Shown: positions 15,741 to 24,097 of the stretch, in pieces | How the letters are laid out: each line of letters begins with the position of its first letter | How positions within the stretch are numbered: the first letter of the stretch is position 1 | NCBI GenBank assembly: GCA_900314845.1 | Contig: OMWV01000037.1 | Span: 62,001-126,000 of the forward strand | Source: an uncultured Eubacteriales bacterium | GTDB taxonomy: Bacteria > Bacillota > Clostridia > Lachnospirales > Lachnospiraceae | Length of the DNA stretch: 64,000 bases | Reading direction: 5' to 3' | Program-made: the position numbers and the translations under genes | Notes under the pieces: model-generated | What the model saw: the letters and a program-made list of their open reading frames with translations, nothing else | Database searches by the model: none | What the model was told of the DNA's origin: nothing

Positions 15741-16535
15741 TTAAAATAATCCCAGTTTTTTCATAGCCTTTGCGATTCCGTCATTTTCCACGGTATCTGT
15801 GATGAAGAAGGCATCGCAGTCCAGCTCTTTTGAGTGGTCTCCCATAACGATGCCGTGCCCGGCGGCCTGCAGCATTCCCAGGTCGTTTGCACTGTCACCG
15901 AAGGCGGCAGAATCGCTCAGGGGAATGTTCAGATGATCGGACAGGATCTTCATAGCATTTGCCTTAGAACAGCCTTTCTGGATACATTCCCATGTCCTGG
16001 GCCCAATGCCTGCGCCGCGGTCTATCACATCGATCCATTCTGAGCAGTCGTCAAAGAACTTCTGCGTATTCTCCGGATCCGAGGAGATAAGAATAAATTT
16101 GTCATAAAGAAAATTCCCATCCTCTATATAGGCTGAACTGCTGAATCCGGCTTTCCGAAATTCATCCCGGATCCTGTTCATCTGAGCCAGGTGATAGTCT
16201 CCTCTGCGCACATATACGTCATCCGAGCCTTCAAGGAAGGCATCCAGACTGTATCTGTTCAGCAGAGAGATTATCTTTTTGCCCGTCTCCATGGGAAATG
16301 AACTGGAGTAGAGCGTTTTCCCCCTGAAGATGATCCTTGATCCGCATCCCAGCAGATAGCCGTCGAAGGGAAGATCCCACAGTTCTTTCTGCATGCCTGA
16401 CTTTGTACGGCCGGTATTGATCAGGGCCATGTGGCCCTTTTCCCTGGCCTTTTCTATAGCCTCCAGAGTACTTGTCGGAATTCTGTGGGTCTTATTCGAA
16501 AAAAGAGTTCCATCTATATCAAAAAAAAGCAGCAT
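15741..16535 (-). CDS. HAD-superfamily phosphatase, Cof type
   Basis: A 264-residue haloacid-dehalogenase phosphatase. Motif I is FDIDGTLF near the N-terminus, motif II lies in LINTGRT, motif III is the Lys in KGCSKANAM, and motif IV is FGDSANDLGML. The large cap inserted between motifs II and III is that of the Cof/IIB class, which dephosphorylates sugar phosphates or cofactor phosphates. The substrate cannot be set from sequence. It is convergent with serC. Confidence 0.88.
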   Translation of the reverse strand: MLLFFDIDGTLFSNKTHRIPTSTLEAIEKAREKGHMALINTGRTKSGMQKELWDLPFDGYLLGCGSRIIFRGKTLYSSSFPMETGKKIISLLNRYSLDAFLEGSDDVYVRRGDYHLAQMNRIRDEFRKAGFSSSAYIEDGNFLYDKFILISSDPENTQKFFDDCSEWIDVIDRGAGIGPRTWECIQKGCSKANAMKILSDHLNIPLSDSAAFGDSANDLGMLQAAGHGIVMGDHSKELDCDAFFITDTVENDGIAKAMKKLGLF

Positions 16536-16651
16536 AAATCTCCTTTGCCTTTCTCTTTTGCCTGCGAGTTACCCTATGATATTATCACATATGCCCAGGT
16601 GTTCACAATTAACTTTTTGCTGTAAGTGTGGTATACTCATTTTATATTTTC

Positions 16652-16673
16652 GGCCTGCGTCTTGACACAGGCC
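16652..16673 (+). promoter_or_regulatory. Hairpin in the topB leader
   Basis: GGCCTG (16652-16657) pairs with CAGGCC (16668-16673) about 20 bases before the start codon and just before the ribosome binding site. No T-run follows. It may affect translation; weak evidence. Confidence 0.3.
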
Positions 16674-16692
16674 ATGATAAATATGGAGGTAT

Positions 16693-18819
16693 ATGGGTAA
16701 GTATTTATTTATTGCAGAAAAACCAAGTGTCGCAATGGAGTTTGCCCGGGTTCTGGGCGTGAGCGGCAGTGCCGGCCGGGGTTATCTGGAATCGGACAGG
16801 TACGTGGTTACCTGGTGTGTAGGACATCTTGTGACAATGAGCTATCCGGATGTATATGATCCCAGACTGAAGAAATGGTCGCTCGATACTCTGCCTTTTT
16901 TACCGAAAGAATTTAAATACGAATTAATTGAGAATACGAAAAAGCAGTTCGCCATCGTTTCCGGCCAGCTGAAGAGAGACGATGTAGAGCGTATCTATGT
17001 CTGCACGGACTCGGGGCGCGAAGGAGAATATATCTACCGGCTTGTGGATCAGATGGCCGGGATCGGACCTAAAGATAAGAGAAGAGTGTGGATCGATTCA
17101 CAGACACAGGAAGAAATAGAACGTGGCATACGCGAGGCAAAGCCTCTTTCCGCTTATGACAATATCGCCAGTTCAGCCTACCTGAGAGCGAAGGAAGACT
17201 ACCTTATGGGAATTAATTTTTCCAGACTTCTCACCCTCAAGTATGGTCAGTCAATTGCAGCATTTCTGCATCAGAAATATGCTGTCATTGCTGTGGGGCG
17301 GGTGATGACCTGCGTCCTTGGCATGGTAGTTCGGCGGGAACGTGAGATCCGGGCCTTTGTCAAAACCCCTTTTTACCGTGTCGTGGCAGGTCTGTCCATT
17401 GCCGGTTCATCGGAATATGGCGGCCAGGATCCCTCCGGCCAGCCAGAAGATGAGGGAAAGGGGATCGTTCAGGCGGAATGGAAAGCTGTCGAGGGGTCTA
17501 TCGCCTGGCAGAAACCGGTCCTGTATAAGGAGAATGGCTTTAAGGAAAAGGCGGATGCCATGAAACTCATCGCCTATCTTGAGAAGGAAAAACCGGTCCA
17601 GGCTGTCGTTGAGAAGAAGGAGAGGAAGAATGAGAAAAAGAATGCTCCGCTCCTCTATAACCTTGCTGAACTTCAGAATGACTGTTCTAAATTTTTCAGG
17701 CTGAGCCCGGATCAGACCTTGAATATTGTACAGGAGCTCTATGAGAGAAAACTGGTCACTTATCCCAGAACGGATGCCAGAGTACTGTCATCTGCCGTGG
17801 CCAAAGAGATAGACAAGAATATCAGAGGTCTTAGAAGCGCCCCCCTTTTTGGAGAACTTGCCTCTCAGGTCCTGTCTATGGACAGCTGGAAGAAAATCGG
17901 GTCCACCAGGTATACAAATGACAAGCTGATCACGGATCATTATGCTATTATTCCGACCGGTCAGGGGCTGAATGCTCTCGGGTCGCTCAAACCTCTGCAT
18001 ATGCGGGTATATCTGTGCATCGTCCGCAGATTTCTTTCAATATTTTATCCGCCTGCTCAGTATAGAAAGATTTCTTTGTCCGTTAAGATCCGGACAGAGA
18101 CATTTTTCGCATCATTCAGGGTGCTCACAGATCAGGGATATCTGAGAGCGGCCAATATTGATATCTTTGGGAATTCTTCCGGGGACGGTGAATCTGCCGG
18201 CACAGAGGAATCTGATGAGAAACAGGGAACGGATCCGGCCCTTCTGGAGAAGATAGATAAACTGCGCAAGGGATCCATGATACCGGCTGCCTATCTGAGG
18301 GTAAAAGAGGGCGAGACCACGCCGCCCAGACGGTATAATTCCGGTTCTATGATCCTTGCCATGGAAAATGCAGGTCAGTTTATCGAGGATGAGGAACTCA
18401 GGGCTCAGATAAAGGGGTCCGGCATAGGGACATCCGCTACGAGAGCCGAGATCCTGAAAAAGCTGGTCAATATCAGGTATCTGCTGCTCAACAGGAAAAC
18501 ACAGATCATTACTCCGACCCTGCTGGGGGAGATGGTATATGATGTTGTTGACAGTTCCATCCGCTCCCTGCTGAACCCGGAACTCACCGCCAGCTGGGAG
18601 AAGGGACTCGGATATGTGGCAGAGGGGTCCATATCACCTGATGAATATATGGTCAAGCTTGAGAAATATATTTCTGACCGGGTGAATGCCGTGCGCGGCC
18701 TGGGTAATTCCTATCAGCTCAGAAGCCGCTATGCCTATGCAGCTCAGTATTATAAAAAAAGCCGGGAAACCACCGGCGGGGAAAAAAGAAAAAACAAAAA
18801 AGCCAGTCCTAAGAAATGA
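16693..18819 (+). CDS. topB: DNA topoisomerase III (type IA)
   Basis: A 708-residue type IA topoisomerase that relaxes or decatenates DNA. The N-terminal Toprim domain has LFIAEKPSVA and CTDSGREGEYIYRLV; the active-site Tyr is in LVTYPRTDARVLS (about residue 357). The later GIGTSATRAEILKKL is also typical. There are no C-terminal zinc fingers, as expected for TopB rather than TopA; the tail is basic. ATG at 16693 follows GGAGG with unusually short spacing (3 bases). topB copies occur on integrative elements too, but no transfer genes are here. Confidence 0.92.
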   Translation: MGKYLFIAEKPSVAMEFARVLGVSGSAGRGYLESDRYVVTWCVGHLVTMSYPDVYDPRLKKWSLDTLPFLPKEFKYELIENTKKQFAIVSGQLKRDDVERIYVCTDSGREGEYIYRLVDQMAGIGPKDKRRVWIDSQTQEEIERGIREAKPLSAYDNIASSAYLRAKEDYLMGINFSRLLTLKYGQSIAAFLHQKYAVIAVGRVMTCVLGMVVRREREIRAFVKTPFYRVVAGLSIAGSSEYGGQDPSGQPEDEGKGIVQAEWKAVEGSIAWQKPVLYKENGFKEKADAMKLIAYLEKEKPVQAVVEKKERKNEKKNAPLLYNLAELQNDCSKFFRLSPDQTLNIVQELYERKLVTYPRTDARVLSSAVAKEIDKNIRGLRSAPLFGELASQVLSMDSWKKIGSTRYTNDKLITDHYAIIPTGQGLNALGSLKPLHMRVYLCIVRRFLSIFYPPAQYRKISLSVKIRTETFFASFRVLTDQGYLRAANIDIFGNSSGDGESAGTEESDEKQGTDPALLEKIDKLRKGSMIPAAYLRVKEGETTPPRRYNSGSMILAMENAGQFIEDEELRAQIKGSGIGTSATRAEILKKLVNIRYLLLNRKTQIITPTLLGEMVYDVVDSSIRSLLNPELTASWEKGLGYVAEGSISPDEYMVKLEKYISDRVNAVRGLGNSYQLRSRYAYAAQYYKKSRETTGGEKRKNKKASPKK

Positions 18820-18870
18820 CAGCCGGCTCTCACTCTGAGCGGTCAGGTCTGTCAAAAGGGATCATAAAGA

Positions 18871-19557
18871 ATGGAGAATACTATTATGTATTATGAAGAA
18901 GTCATGATAAAGAATCTGTACACCCTGTCCGAGACCCTGGCAGAGCCACTTTTGTCCGGACTGGTCTATCCCTGGGAGGCACTTCCCTTGATCGGTGATT
19001 TTATCTGTCAGATAGGGAAAACTCTCCCGAAAGAAGAGTATGAATACAGGGGAGATAATGTCTGGACAGCCAGAGATGCCGAAATATTCGATTCTGCCTA
19101 TATAAAGGGCCCTGCTATCATAGGACACAGGACTCAGGTCCGTCATGGTGCCTTCATCAGAGGCAAGGCTCTGGTGGGAGATGACGCGGTTGTCGGCAAT
19201 TCCGTGGAACTTAAAAATGTGATACTTTTTAATCAGGTGCAGGTTCCGCACTACAATTATGTCGGTGATTCCATCCTGGGTCTCCATGCTCATATGGGCG
19301 CAGGTTCCATAACATCAAATGTCAAAGCAGACAATAAAAATGTGGTGATCCATACCAGTGAGGGCGGTATAGAGACAGGGATGCGCAAGGTCGGCGCCAT
19401 GCTGGGCGACCGCTCAGACGTTGGCTGCAATACAGTCCTGAATCCCGGAACAGTTCTCGGCATGAGAGTCAGCGTATATCCTGTATCCTGTGTCCGCGGT
19501 GTCATTCCCGCAGATCATATCTATAAGTCTGCCGACAGTATCATTCTCAGAAAGTAG
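18871..19557 (+). CDS. Left-handed beta-helix protein, GlmU-like nucleotidyltransferase/acyltransferase relative
   Basis: A 228-residue protein with hexapeptide repeats from about residue 70 (AEIFDSAYIKGPAIIGHRTQVRH and later VGNSV, VGDSI, AHMGAGSI, VGCNTVLNPG), forming a left-handed beta-helix. It resembles the C-terminal half of GlmU but has no pyrophosphorylase domain. The first 70 residues are helical. It is likely a sugar-nucleotide acyltransferase or a related binding protein. ATG at 18871 or 18886 could be the start. It is convergent with the metalloprotease gene, 21 bases apart. Confidence 0.7.
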   Translation: MENTIMYYEEVMIKNLYTLSETLAEPLLSGLVYPWEALPLIGDFICQIGKTLPKEEYEYRGDNVWTARDAEIFDSAYIKGPAIIGHRTQVRHGAFIRGKALVGDDAVVGNSVELKNVILFNQVQVPHYNYVGDSILGLHAHMGAGSITSNVKADNKNVVIHTSEGGIETGMRKVGAMLGDRSDVGCNTVLNPGTVLGMRVSVYPVSCVRGVIPADHIYKSADSIILRK

Positions 19558-19578
19558 AGATGACGGATGTTATAAGAG

Positions 19579-20106
19579 CTATCTGTCATAGCGCAGAAAG
19601 GCATCTGTGTGTTCCTGCCTGCGGAAACGGAAGCCCTGGGCAATCAGCGCGTCATTCTTGAGTGCTACAAGGTTCACGTCTGTCTTCATGAAGGATGCGA
19701 TCTGCTGAAGGTCGTATCCTTCTTCTATATATTCCAGGATCTCATCATCCGGCAGCGAGATCTGTGCCGCATAGATATTGGCCTGATATTCCATCCGGCT
19801 GCCGAGGGTCTCAAAAAGTTTGAACTCCTGAAAGCCTCCGCTTGCGCGGGCTTCTTCCCGGTGAAGTGTGTCGTGGCCGAGCTCGTGCCATATGACGATG
19901 CGTTTCATATATTCCGGCAGATCCTTTTTGACGAAGATGAAGCGGTTCCTCATGATCGATATATAGGCGCCTCGCTGAAGCCGGAAGCCGCGCTCCACAA
20001 CAGCGTCTATACCGAGAGCGGCCGCCAGTTCATAAGGATCGCGGGTCTTGTACTTCTTCACCTGGCGGTCTGCGATCCTGACGATATCCAGCGTAGAATA
20101 ACTCAT
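19579..20106 (-). CDS. ImmA/IrrE-family metalloprotease
   Basis: A 175-residue zinc protease of the ImmA/IrrE family. Zinc ligands are His74 and His78 in IVIWHELGHDTLH, with Glu106 in RMEYQANIYAAQ as the likely third ligand. ImmA of ICEBs1 and IrrE/PprI of Deinococcus cut XRE-type repressors after DNA damage. It lies directly downstream of an XRE repressor on the same strand, which is the expected substrate. GGAGGAGGG precedes the ATG on the minus strand. The gene pair often belongs to mobile elements, but no integrase or attachment site is seen. Confidence 0.88.
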   Translation of the reverse strand: MSYSTLDIVRIADRQVKKYKTRDPYELAAALGIDAVVERGFRLQRGAYISIMRNRFIFVKKDLPEYMKRIVIWHELGHDTLHREEARASGGFQEFKLFETLGSRMEYQANIYAAQISLPDDEILEYIEEGYDLQQIASFMKTDVNLVALKNDALIAQGFRFRRQEHTDAFLRYDR

Positions 20107-20145
20107 CTGTCAGGCCCTCCTCCCATATATCCTGCGCAGAGCAGA

Positions 20146-20565
20146 TCAGTCCCTGCGGCTGCTGTCTCTGTACTTGTCCGGCACGTACTTCCTGTTGTTC
20201 TTTTTCGCGATCCAGTAGGCATCCTGTATGGCGCGGAGCATCTCGTCCATATCTTCCTCTGCCATCTCCCCGCCGGCAAAGAGACCGGCAACTTCATCCA
20301 CGATCTTTCTGGCCTGCTCGGCCCCCCGTCTTCCGTAGCTTTCCCTGGCCTCGCTGATAAATTCTTCCTTATCGTCCATAAGATAGTTCAGATCCACACC
20401 GAAGATCCCGGCCAGCCTGCGGTAGACTTCCTTTGATCTGGGAAGGCTGCGCCCTGCCTCATAGCTCTGCACTGTTCTGGCAGAAACTCCCAGAGCCTGT
20501 GCCAGCTGAGCCTGCGAATATCCGGTCTTCTTTCTGAGCATTCTGACCTTATCTCCAAAGTTCAT
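20146..20565 (-). CDS. XRE-family repressor paired with the ImmA-like protease
   Basis: A 139-residue protein with an N-terminal helix-turn-helix (KTGYSQAQLAQALGVSARTVQSYEAG) and a C-terminal linker with EEFISEARESYGRRG and a helical tail. ATG at 20565 is chosen because AGGAGGG stands just before it; the longer frame reaches into the operator region. It faces the 20744 gene across 178 bases holding three matching dyads, so it probably represses both directions and is inactivated by cleavage by the protease downstream. This follows the ImmR/ImmA model and is inference. Confidence 0.85.
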   Translation of the reverse strand: MNFGDKVRMLRKKTGYSQAQLAQALGVSARTVQSYEAGRSLPRSKEVYRRLAGIFGVDLNYLMDDKEEFISEARESYGRRGAEQARKIVDEVAGLFAGGEMAEEDMDEMLRAIQDAYWIAKKNNRKYVPDKYRDSSRRD

Positions 20566-20584
20566 AGTACCCTCCTGTCTGCGG

Positions 20585-20604
20585 ATGCGAATGTATCTTC
20601 GCAT
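20585..20604. promoter_or_regulatory. Operator dyad 1 of the XRE region
   Basis: ATGCGAA-N6-TTCGCAT is a perfect inverted repeat with 7-base arms, about 20 bases before the XRE start codon. It is the most symmetric of three copies. Confidence 0.7.
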
Positions 20605-20621
20605 AAATGCAGATAAATGCC

Positions 20622-20650
20622 TTGACAAAGCGAAATATACTTCGTATAAT
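20622..20650 (+). promoter_or_regulatory. Promoter for the 91-residue gene, covered by operator dyad 2
   Basis: TTGACA (20622-20627), a 17-base spacer and TATAAT (20645-20650), a consensus promoter pointing to the 20744 gene. The dyad AAGCGAA-N6-TTCGTAT (20628-20647) fills the spacer and touches the -10, so repressor binding would exclude polymerase. Confidence 0.75.
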
Positions 20651-20659
20651 CCAAGCATA

Positions 20660-20679
20660 AGGCGAAATTATCTTCGTAT
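20660..20679. promoter_or_regulatory. Operator dyad 3 of the XRE region
   Basis: AGGCGAA-N6-TTCGTAT, the third copy, lying just past the expected transcription start of the plus-strand promoter. Copy starts are 43 and 32 bases apart. Confidence 0.65.
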
Positions 20680-20743
20680 AAAATATACAGCAAACTTCGT
20701 GCTTTGTCAATGACATTTTCAAGGGAATGCAAGGTGGTGTGCA

Positions 20744-21019
20744 GTGAAAAACAGAACTACAAGGAAGAAATATGTTGAGGTGGCGGCTGCTTTTACGGAG
20801 GATGCGAGACTCAGGCCCCTGTGGGTGGAGTGGGAAGACGGAAGAAGATTTCCAGTGGACCGTATTACAGACTGCAGGAGGGCGGCGTCTCTCGGAGGCG
20901 GGGGCACCGGGATAAGATATACGTGCATAATAGGCGGAATAAGACATTATCTCTTTTATGAAGAAAATTACAGATGGTTTGTTGAGGAGAAGGTCGGCCA
21001 GCCTCTGAGTTCAGACTAG
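20744..21019 (+). CDS. Small protein under the XRE operator (DNA-repair-associated type, function unknown)
   Basis: 91 residues from a GTG start at 20744, with AAGGTGG upstream. Sequence features are PLWVEWEDGRRFPVDRI, CRRAASLGGGGTGIRYTC and YRWFVEE. I associate this pattern with small proteins next to Y-family DNA polymerase (UmuC/DinB-like) genes in Clostridia; that is from memory and uncertain, and no polymerase gene is here. The protein appears beta-rich, without membrane segment. Its promoter carries the XRE dyad, so it is probably induced when the repressor is cleaved. Confidence 0.65.
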   Translation: MKNRTTRKKYVEVAAAFTEDARLRPLWVEWEDGRRFPVDRITDCRRAASLGGGGTGIRYTCIIGGIRHYLFYEENYRWFVEEKVGQPLSSD

Positions 21020-21097
21020 GATCGGTCTGCTGCCCATTATGTCGTAAGGAGGGGCCCGAACGAAGTTCGGACTGGAATCGGTCTGCTGCCTATTATG
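21010..21097 (+). repeat. Imperfect 32-base direct repeat at the 3' end of the small gene
   Basis: Copies at 21010-21041 and 21066-21097 match at 28 of 32 bases, with a 56-base period. The first copy includes the stop of the 91-residue gene; the second lies downstream. The common core is ATCGGTCTGCTGCC followed by ATTATG. It may be a local duplication of the gene end. Confidence 0.7.
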
Positions 21098-21170
21098 AGA
21101 TTTTCCTGTCTTTTGCATTGTATGATATAATTCTTGATATGGACAAGAAAAGCAACAGGAGGACTTTGAT

Positions 21171-22118
21171 ATGACAGGACTGCCGCCGGCAGACCGGACG
21201 GGGACCGGCAATATGGTGTCTGTGAGGGATGCCAACCTTATCATGCTCATTACATTCGCGCTTTATATGGCCTATGAGTTTCTGCTCAGATATATGCCTT
21301 TTTTAAATGACAGGACAGTGCCGAGGATCATAACAGGTCAGATCCTGCTTGTGCTTCCGGGACTGATCTATCTGATTGCCGGACATATCCGCATACGGAA
21401 TTTTATGGAGATAAAAGAGCCATCCGGCTTCAGCCTGAAGATGGCTTTCTGCGCTCTGATCTGTGCATATCCTGTCGTCATTATACTGAACCTGTTTTCC
21501 ATGAGACATGTCGTCAACAGGGTAATCGATATACTTCCGGATGTGCTGAAGCTGGGGCTGCTTCCTTCCATGCTGATCCTGGCGCTTTTGCCGGCATGTG
21601 TCGAGGAATTCCTGTTCAGAGGGATCATGTATCATTCATACAGACAGGTCTCCAGAAGGGGAGGCATCGTGCTGAGCGCACTCCTGTTCGGTCTTATGCA
21701 TCTCAACCTGAATCAGATGCCCTATGCCTTTTTCCTGGGCCTTGTCCTTGCGTCTATGGTGGAGGCGACAGGGTCAATAGAGACGTCAATTTTTATGCAC
21801 TTTCTTTTTAATTTGAATTCTGTCGTGATATATTATTTCGCTTATCTTAAGGCGGATCAGATCGCCGGTATGAAAGAGGCCGCGGATAGTGCTGCCCTGC
21901 TGAAACTGAGCGGAGCAGATAAGGCAGAAGGGATTTTTATGGCTGCTCTTATGATATTTTTCCTCTTCCTTATCATGCGCAGGACATGCAGGAAGAACGG
22001 AAGGCCGCTGTCAGGGCCTGAAGGGGGCCGCGGCCCGCTTGGACTTTTTGATCTATATATCCTGATCTATATTGCTGCGGCTTTTGCGGTTACAATAAAA
22101 AGTACCCACTTTATCTGA
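21171..22118 (+). CDS. CPBP-family intramembrane metalloprotease
   Basis: A 315-residue membrane protein with about eight hydrophobic segments. Catalytic motifs of the CPBP (Abi/CAAX protease) family are present: EEFLFRGIMYHS (Glu pair near residue 145), FGLMHLNLNQ, and HFLFNLNSVV. Members cut prenylated or membrane substrates, and some give bacteriocin self-immunity. No bacteriocin genes are seen here. ATG at 21171 follows AGGAGG. The next two genes are also membrane or envelope proteins. Confidence 0.88.
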   Translation: MTGLPPADRTGTGNMVSVRDANLIMLITFALYMAYEFLLRYMPFLNDRTVPRIITGQILLVLPGLIYLIAGHIRIRNFMEIKEPSGFSLKMAFCALICAYPVVIILNLFSMRHVVNRVIDILPDVLKLGLLPSMLILALLPACVEEFLFRGIMYHSYRQVSRRGGIVLSALLFGLMHLNLNQMPYAFFLGLVLASMVEATGSIETSIFMHFLFNLNSVVIYYFAYLKADQIAGMKEAADSAALLKLSGADKAEGIFMAALMIFFLFLIMRRTCRKNGRPLSGPEGGRGPLGLFDLYILIYIAAAFAVTIKSTHFI

Positions 22119-22226
22119 TGTTGGGAAGGCCGTGCAGATCTGCCTGCAGGGGAATGAATTGACAGTGGTGGGCAGCAAAAGTATAATAAACATACGCAGA
22201 TATAAAATCGAAGGGAGGTGCACAGC

Positions 22227-23174
22227 TTGGATCCGGAGCAGATGGAAGAGAAGAAAACAGATATTCAGGGTAAGACTGCCGGGGAATATGAGACTGTCCA
22301 GGCAGATGACAGCGGCAGGGGGAAAAATATCCGGGATAATATTCTGAAACTCATTGGGCGGAAGAAAGAGAAACAGCTTCCTGTTGTAACAACAGCTGTG
22401 CGAGAGGTCAGCTTCGATGAGATAGATGCTTATCTTGAGCTTCAGTATTTCAATTCATTCCGGCTGGCTCTCGGGGCTATGTTCTGCCTTGACTCACCTG
22501 TTGTGGCTATAATTGTAGACGGTTTTGATCTGGGTGGTTTCATCCCATCGGGGGCGGCTGAGCTTTTTGAAGGGATGTCGATGATCATTTTTGTGGCGAT
22601 CGCGGTCTGTGTATATATATATTCGGCTATCAGAGCCGGGAGCTGGGATTTCCTGCGGGAGGAAAGATGTCACATTGATGATCGCACGATAAGATTTATC
22701 CGCATGGAGCGCATCATGTACAAACGGACTTATTTTCAGATGACAGCGGCCGGGATCGTACTGATCATCGGATCGTTTGTGCCGGGCAGGATATTTGCAA
22801 AGATTAGTCCGGATTTCAAATTTATGAATAATCTGAGCATAGCTCTTTTTCTTGTGCTTGTGTCTATCGGTGTTTTTCTTATTCTTATGTCATTTTTCAG
22901 GATGCGCAGCTACTCTATGCTGCTAAAGCTCAATGACCGCAATCCGCATGTACAGGAGAAAGAGCATGAGCCGGAAGGCGGCAGACGTTACAGCAATAAG
23001 ATTATAGCCAAGGGAATGTCTGTCTACTGGCCTACGGTGACCTGCTTTTATATCATGATGAGTTTTATTACATTTGCGTGGGGTATCAGCTGGGTCATCT
23101 GGCCGATGGCCTGGATAGTTGCTGAGGTAATAGGCAGAGTATTCCGTGCGAGAGGAGATTCCGGGAAGGAATAA
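22227..23174 (+). CDS. Membrane protein resembling the C-terminal part of Clostridial XRE regulators
   Basis: 315 residues from a TTG start at 22227, favoured by AGGGAGG at 22212-22218. The first ~70 residues are hydrophilic and charged; four to five membrane segments follow (around DSPVVAIIVDGF, MIIFVAIAVCVYIYSAI, AAGIVLIIGSFV, ALFLVLVSIGVFLILM and ITFAWGISWVIWP). The segment FRLALGAMFCLDSP resembles the membrane part found fused to XRE helix-turn-helix domains in Lachnospiraceae, but no helix-turn-helix is present. The DUF4097 gene follows by 19 bases. Function is unknown. Confidence 0.65.
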   Translation: MDPEQMEEKKTDIQGKTAGEYETVQADDSGRGKNIRDNILKLIGRKKEKQLPVVTTAVREVSFDEIDAYLELQYFNSFRLALGAMFCLDSPVVAIIVDGFDLGGFIPSGAAELFEGMSMIIFVAIAVCVYIYSAIRAGSWDFLREERCHIDDRTIRFIRMERIMYKRTYFQMTAAGIVLIIGSFVPGRIFAKISPDFKFMNNLSIALFLVLVSIGVFLILMSFFRMRSYSMLLKLNDRNPHVQEKEHEPEGGRRYSNKIIAKGMSVYWPTVTCFYIMMSFITFAWGISWVIWPMAWIVAEVIGRVFRARGDSGKE

Positions 23175-23193
23175 GCCGGACAGGTAATTTATT

Positions 23194-24006
23194 ATGAGTT
23201 ATAGAAGAAAGATCTATTATTTTATCCTGATCACTGTTACGGCTGCCTGTGTACTTGGAGGCACGGCAAGGCATATCCTGGGTATGGGTTCAGAAGGAAG
23301 GAATATATTCGGCATTGCTGAGAGCGGTGACCCGGCGGACTCTTCATCCGGAAGTTTTATGGAGGATCTGGGGAGATTTCTCAGCGTGGAGATAAAAGTA
23401 AGCGCGGCGAATGTTGCAGTGGAATATGGATCAGATTATTCGATATCCGGAACATTTTCACACAATATGAAACCGGAATACAAGGTAGAGAGAAACAAGC
23501 TCACAGTGACCCAGGTGGATGCTGCTCAGAAGCATATACTTGGGGTGAACGATTCAGACTGCATGATAAAGATAACTGTTCCCTCAGAAGCCTATGTCAG
23601 CAGTGTGGATGCGGAAATCGATGTGGGCAGCCTGAATATTGATAAGGTGAAGGCCAACAGTTTCCGCGCAGATATCGGGACAGGCAGTGTCATGATGAAG
23701 AAGCTGGAATTTTCAGGCGGAAGCATTACAATGAAGACCGGGAATGTAAAACTGGACCAGATAGAGTTCAGACGTCTTGGCATAGAAAGCGGTTCCGGGG
23801 ATGTCAGCCTTACTTCGGAGGACAGTCTGGGAGATTGTTCTATGGACCTGAGGACAGATATGGGTGATGTCAGACTTCTGGGGAAGAGCTATTATACAGT
23901 ATATAAAAAGAGCGGCGACAGGAATCATACGCTCAATGTAAAAGTGTCCACCGGCAATGTCAATGTTGACAAGCCCAAAATGGAGTCTGACAAGTCAAAA
24001 GCCTGA
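23194..24006 (+). CDS. DUF4097-type beta-strand repeat protein
   Basis: 270 residues with an N-terminal membrane anchor (IYYFILITVTAACVLGGTA) and a beta-repeat domain from about residue 85, with alternating short strands such as EIDVGSLNIDKVKANSFRA and IGTGSVMMKKLEF. This is the DUF4097 (adhesin-like) pattern, likely exposed outside the membrane. It is probably co-transcribed with the membrane protein upstream. Members often sit in envelope-stress operons with regulators; that link is inference. Confidence 0.8.
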   Translation: MSYRRKIYYFILITVTAACVLGGTARHILGMGSEGRNIFGIAESGDPADSSSGSFMEDLGRFLSVEIKVSAANVAVEYGSDYSISGTFSHNMKPEYKVERNKLTVTQVDAAQKHILGVNDSDCMIKITVPSEAYVSSVDAEIDVGSLNIDKVKANSFRADIGTGSVMMKKLEFSGGSITMKTGNVKLDQIEFRRLGIESGSGDVSLTSEDSLGDCSMDLRTDMGDVRLLGKSYYTVYKKSGDRNHTLNVKVSTGNVNVDKPKMESDKSKA

Positions 24007-24097
24007 TCCCATGCATACGATCAGTATTGACAATATTAAAAAAATTACTAGAATTATAGGTAATCGCGAAAAATTATCTGAGAGAAAGGGGATATAT

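Noticed and set aside
19609-20436. A 275-codon plus-strand frame opposite the ImmA-like and XRE genes
   Set aside because: It is antisense to genes with clear motifs and would cross the operator-linked repressor; no start signal supports it.
19579-21019. An integrated mobile element at the XRE/ImmA locus
   Set aside because: No integrase, excisionase, relaxase or flanking direct repeats were seen; the 32-base repeat is local to one gene end.
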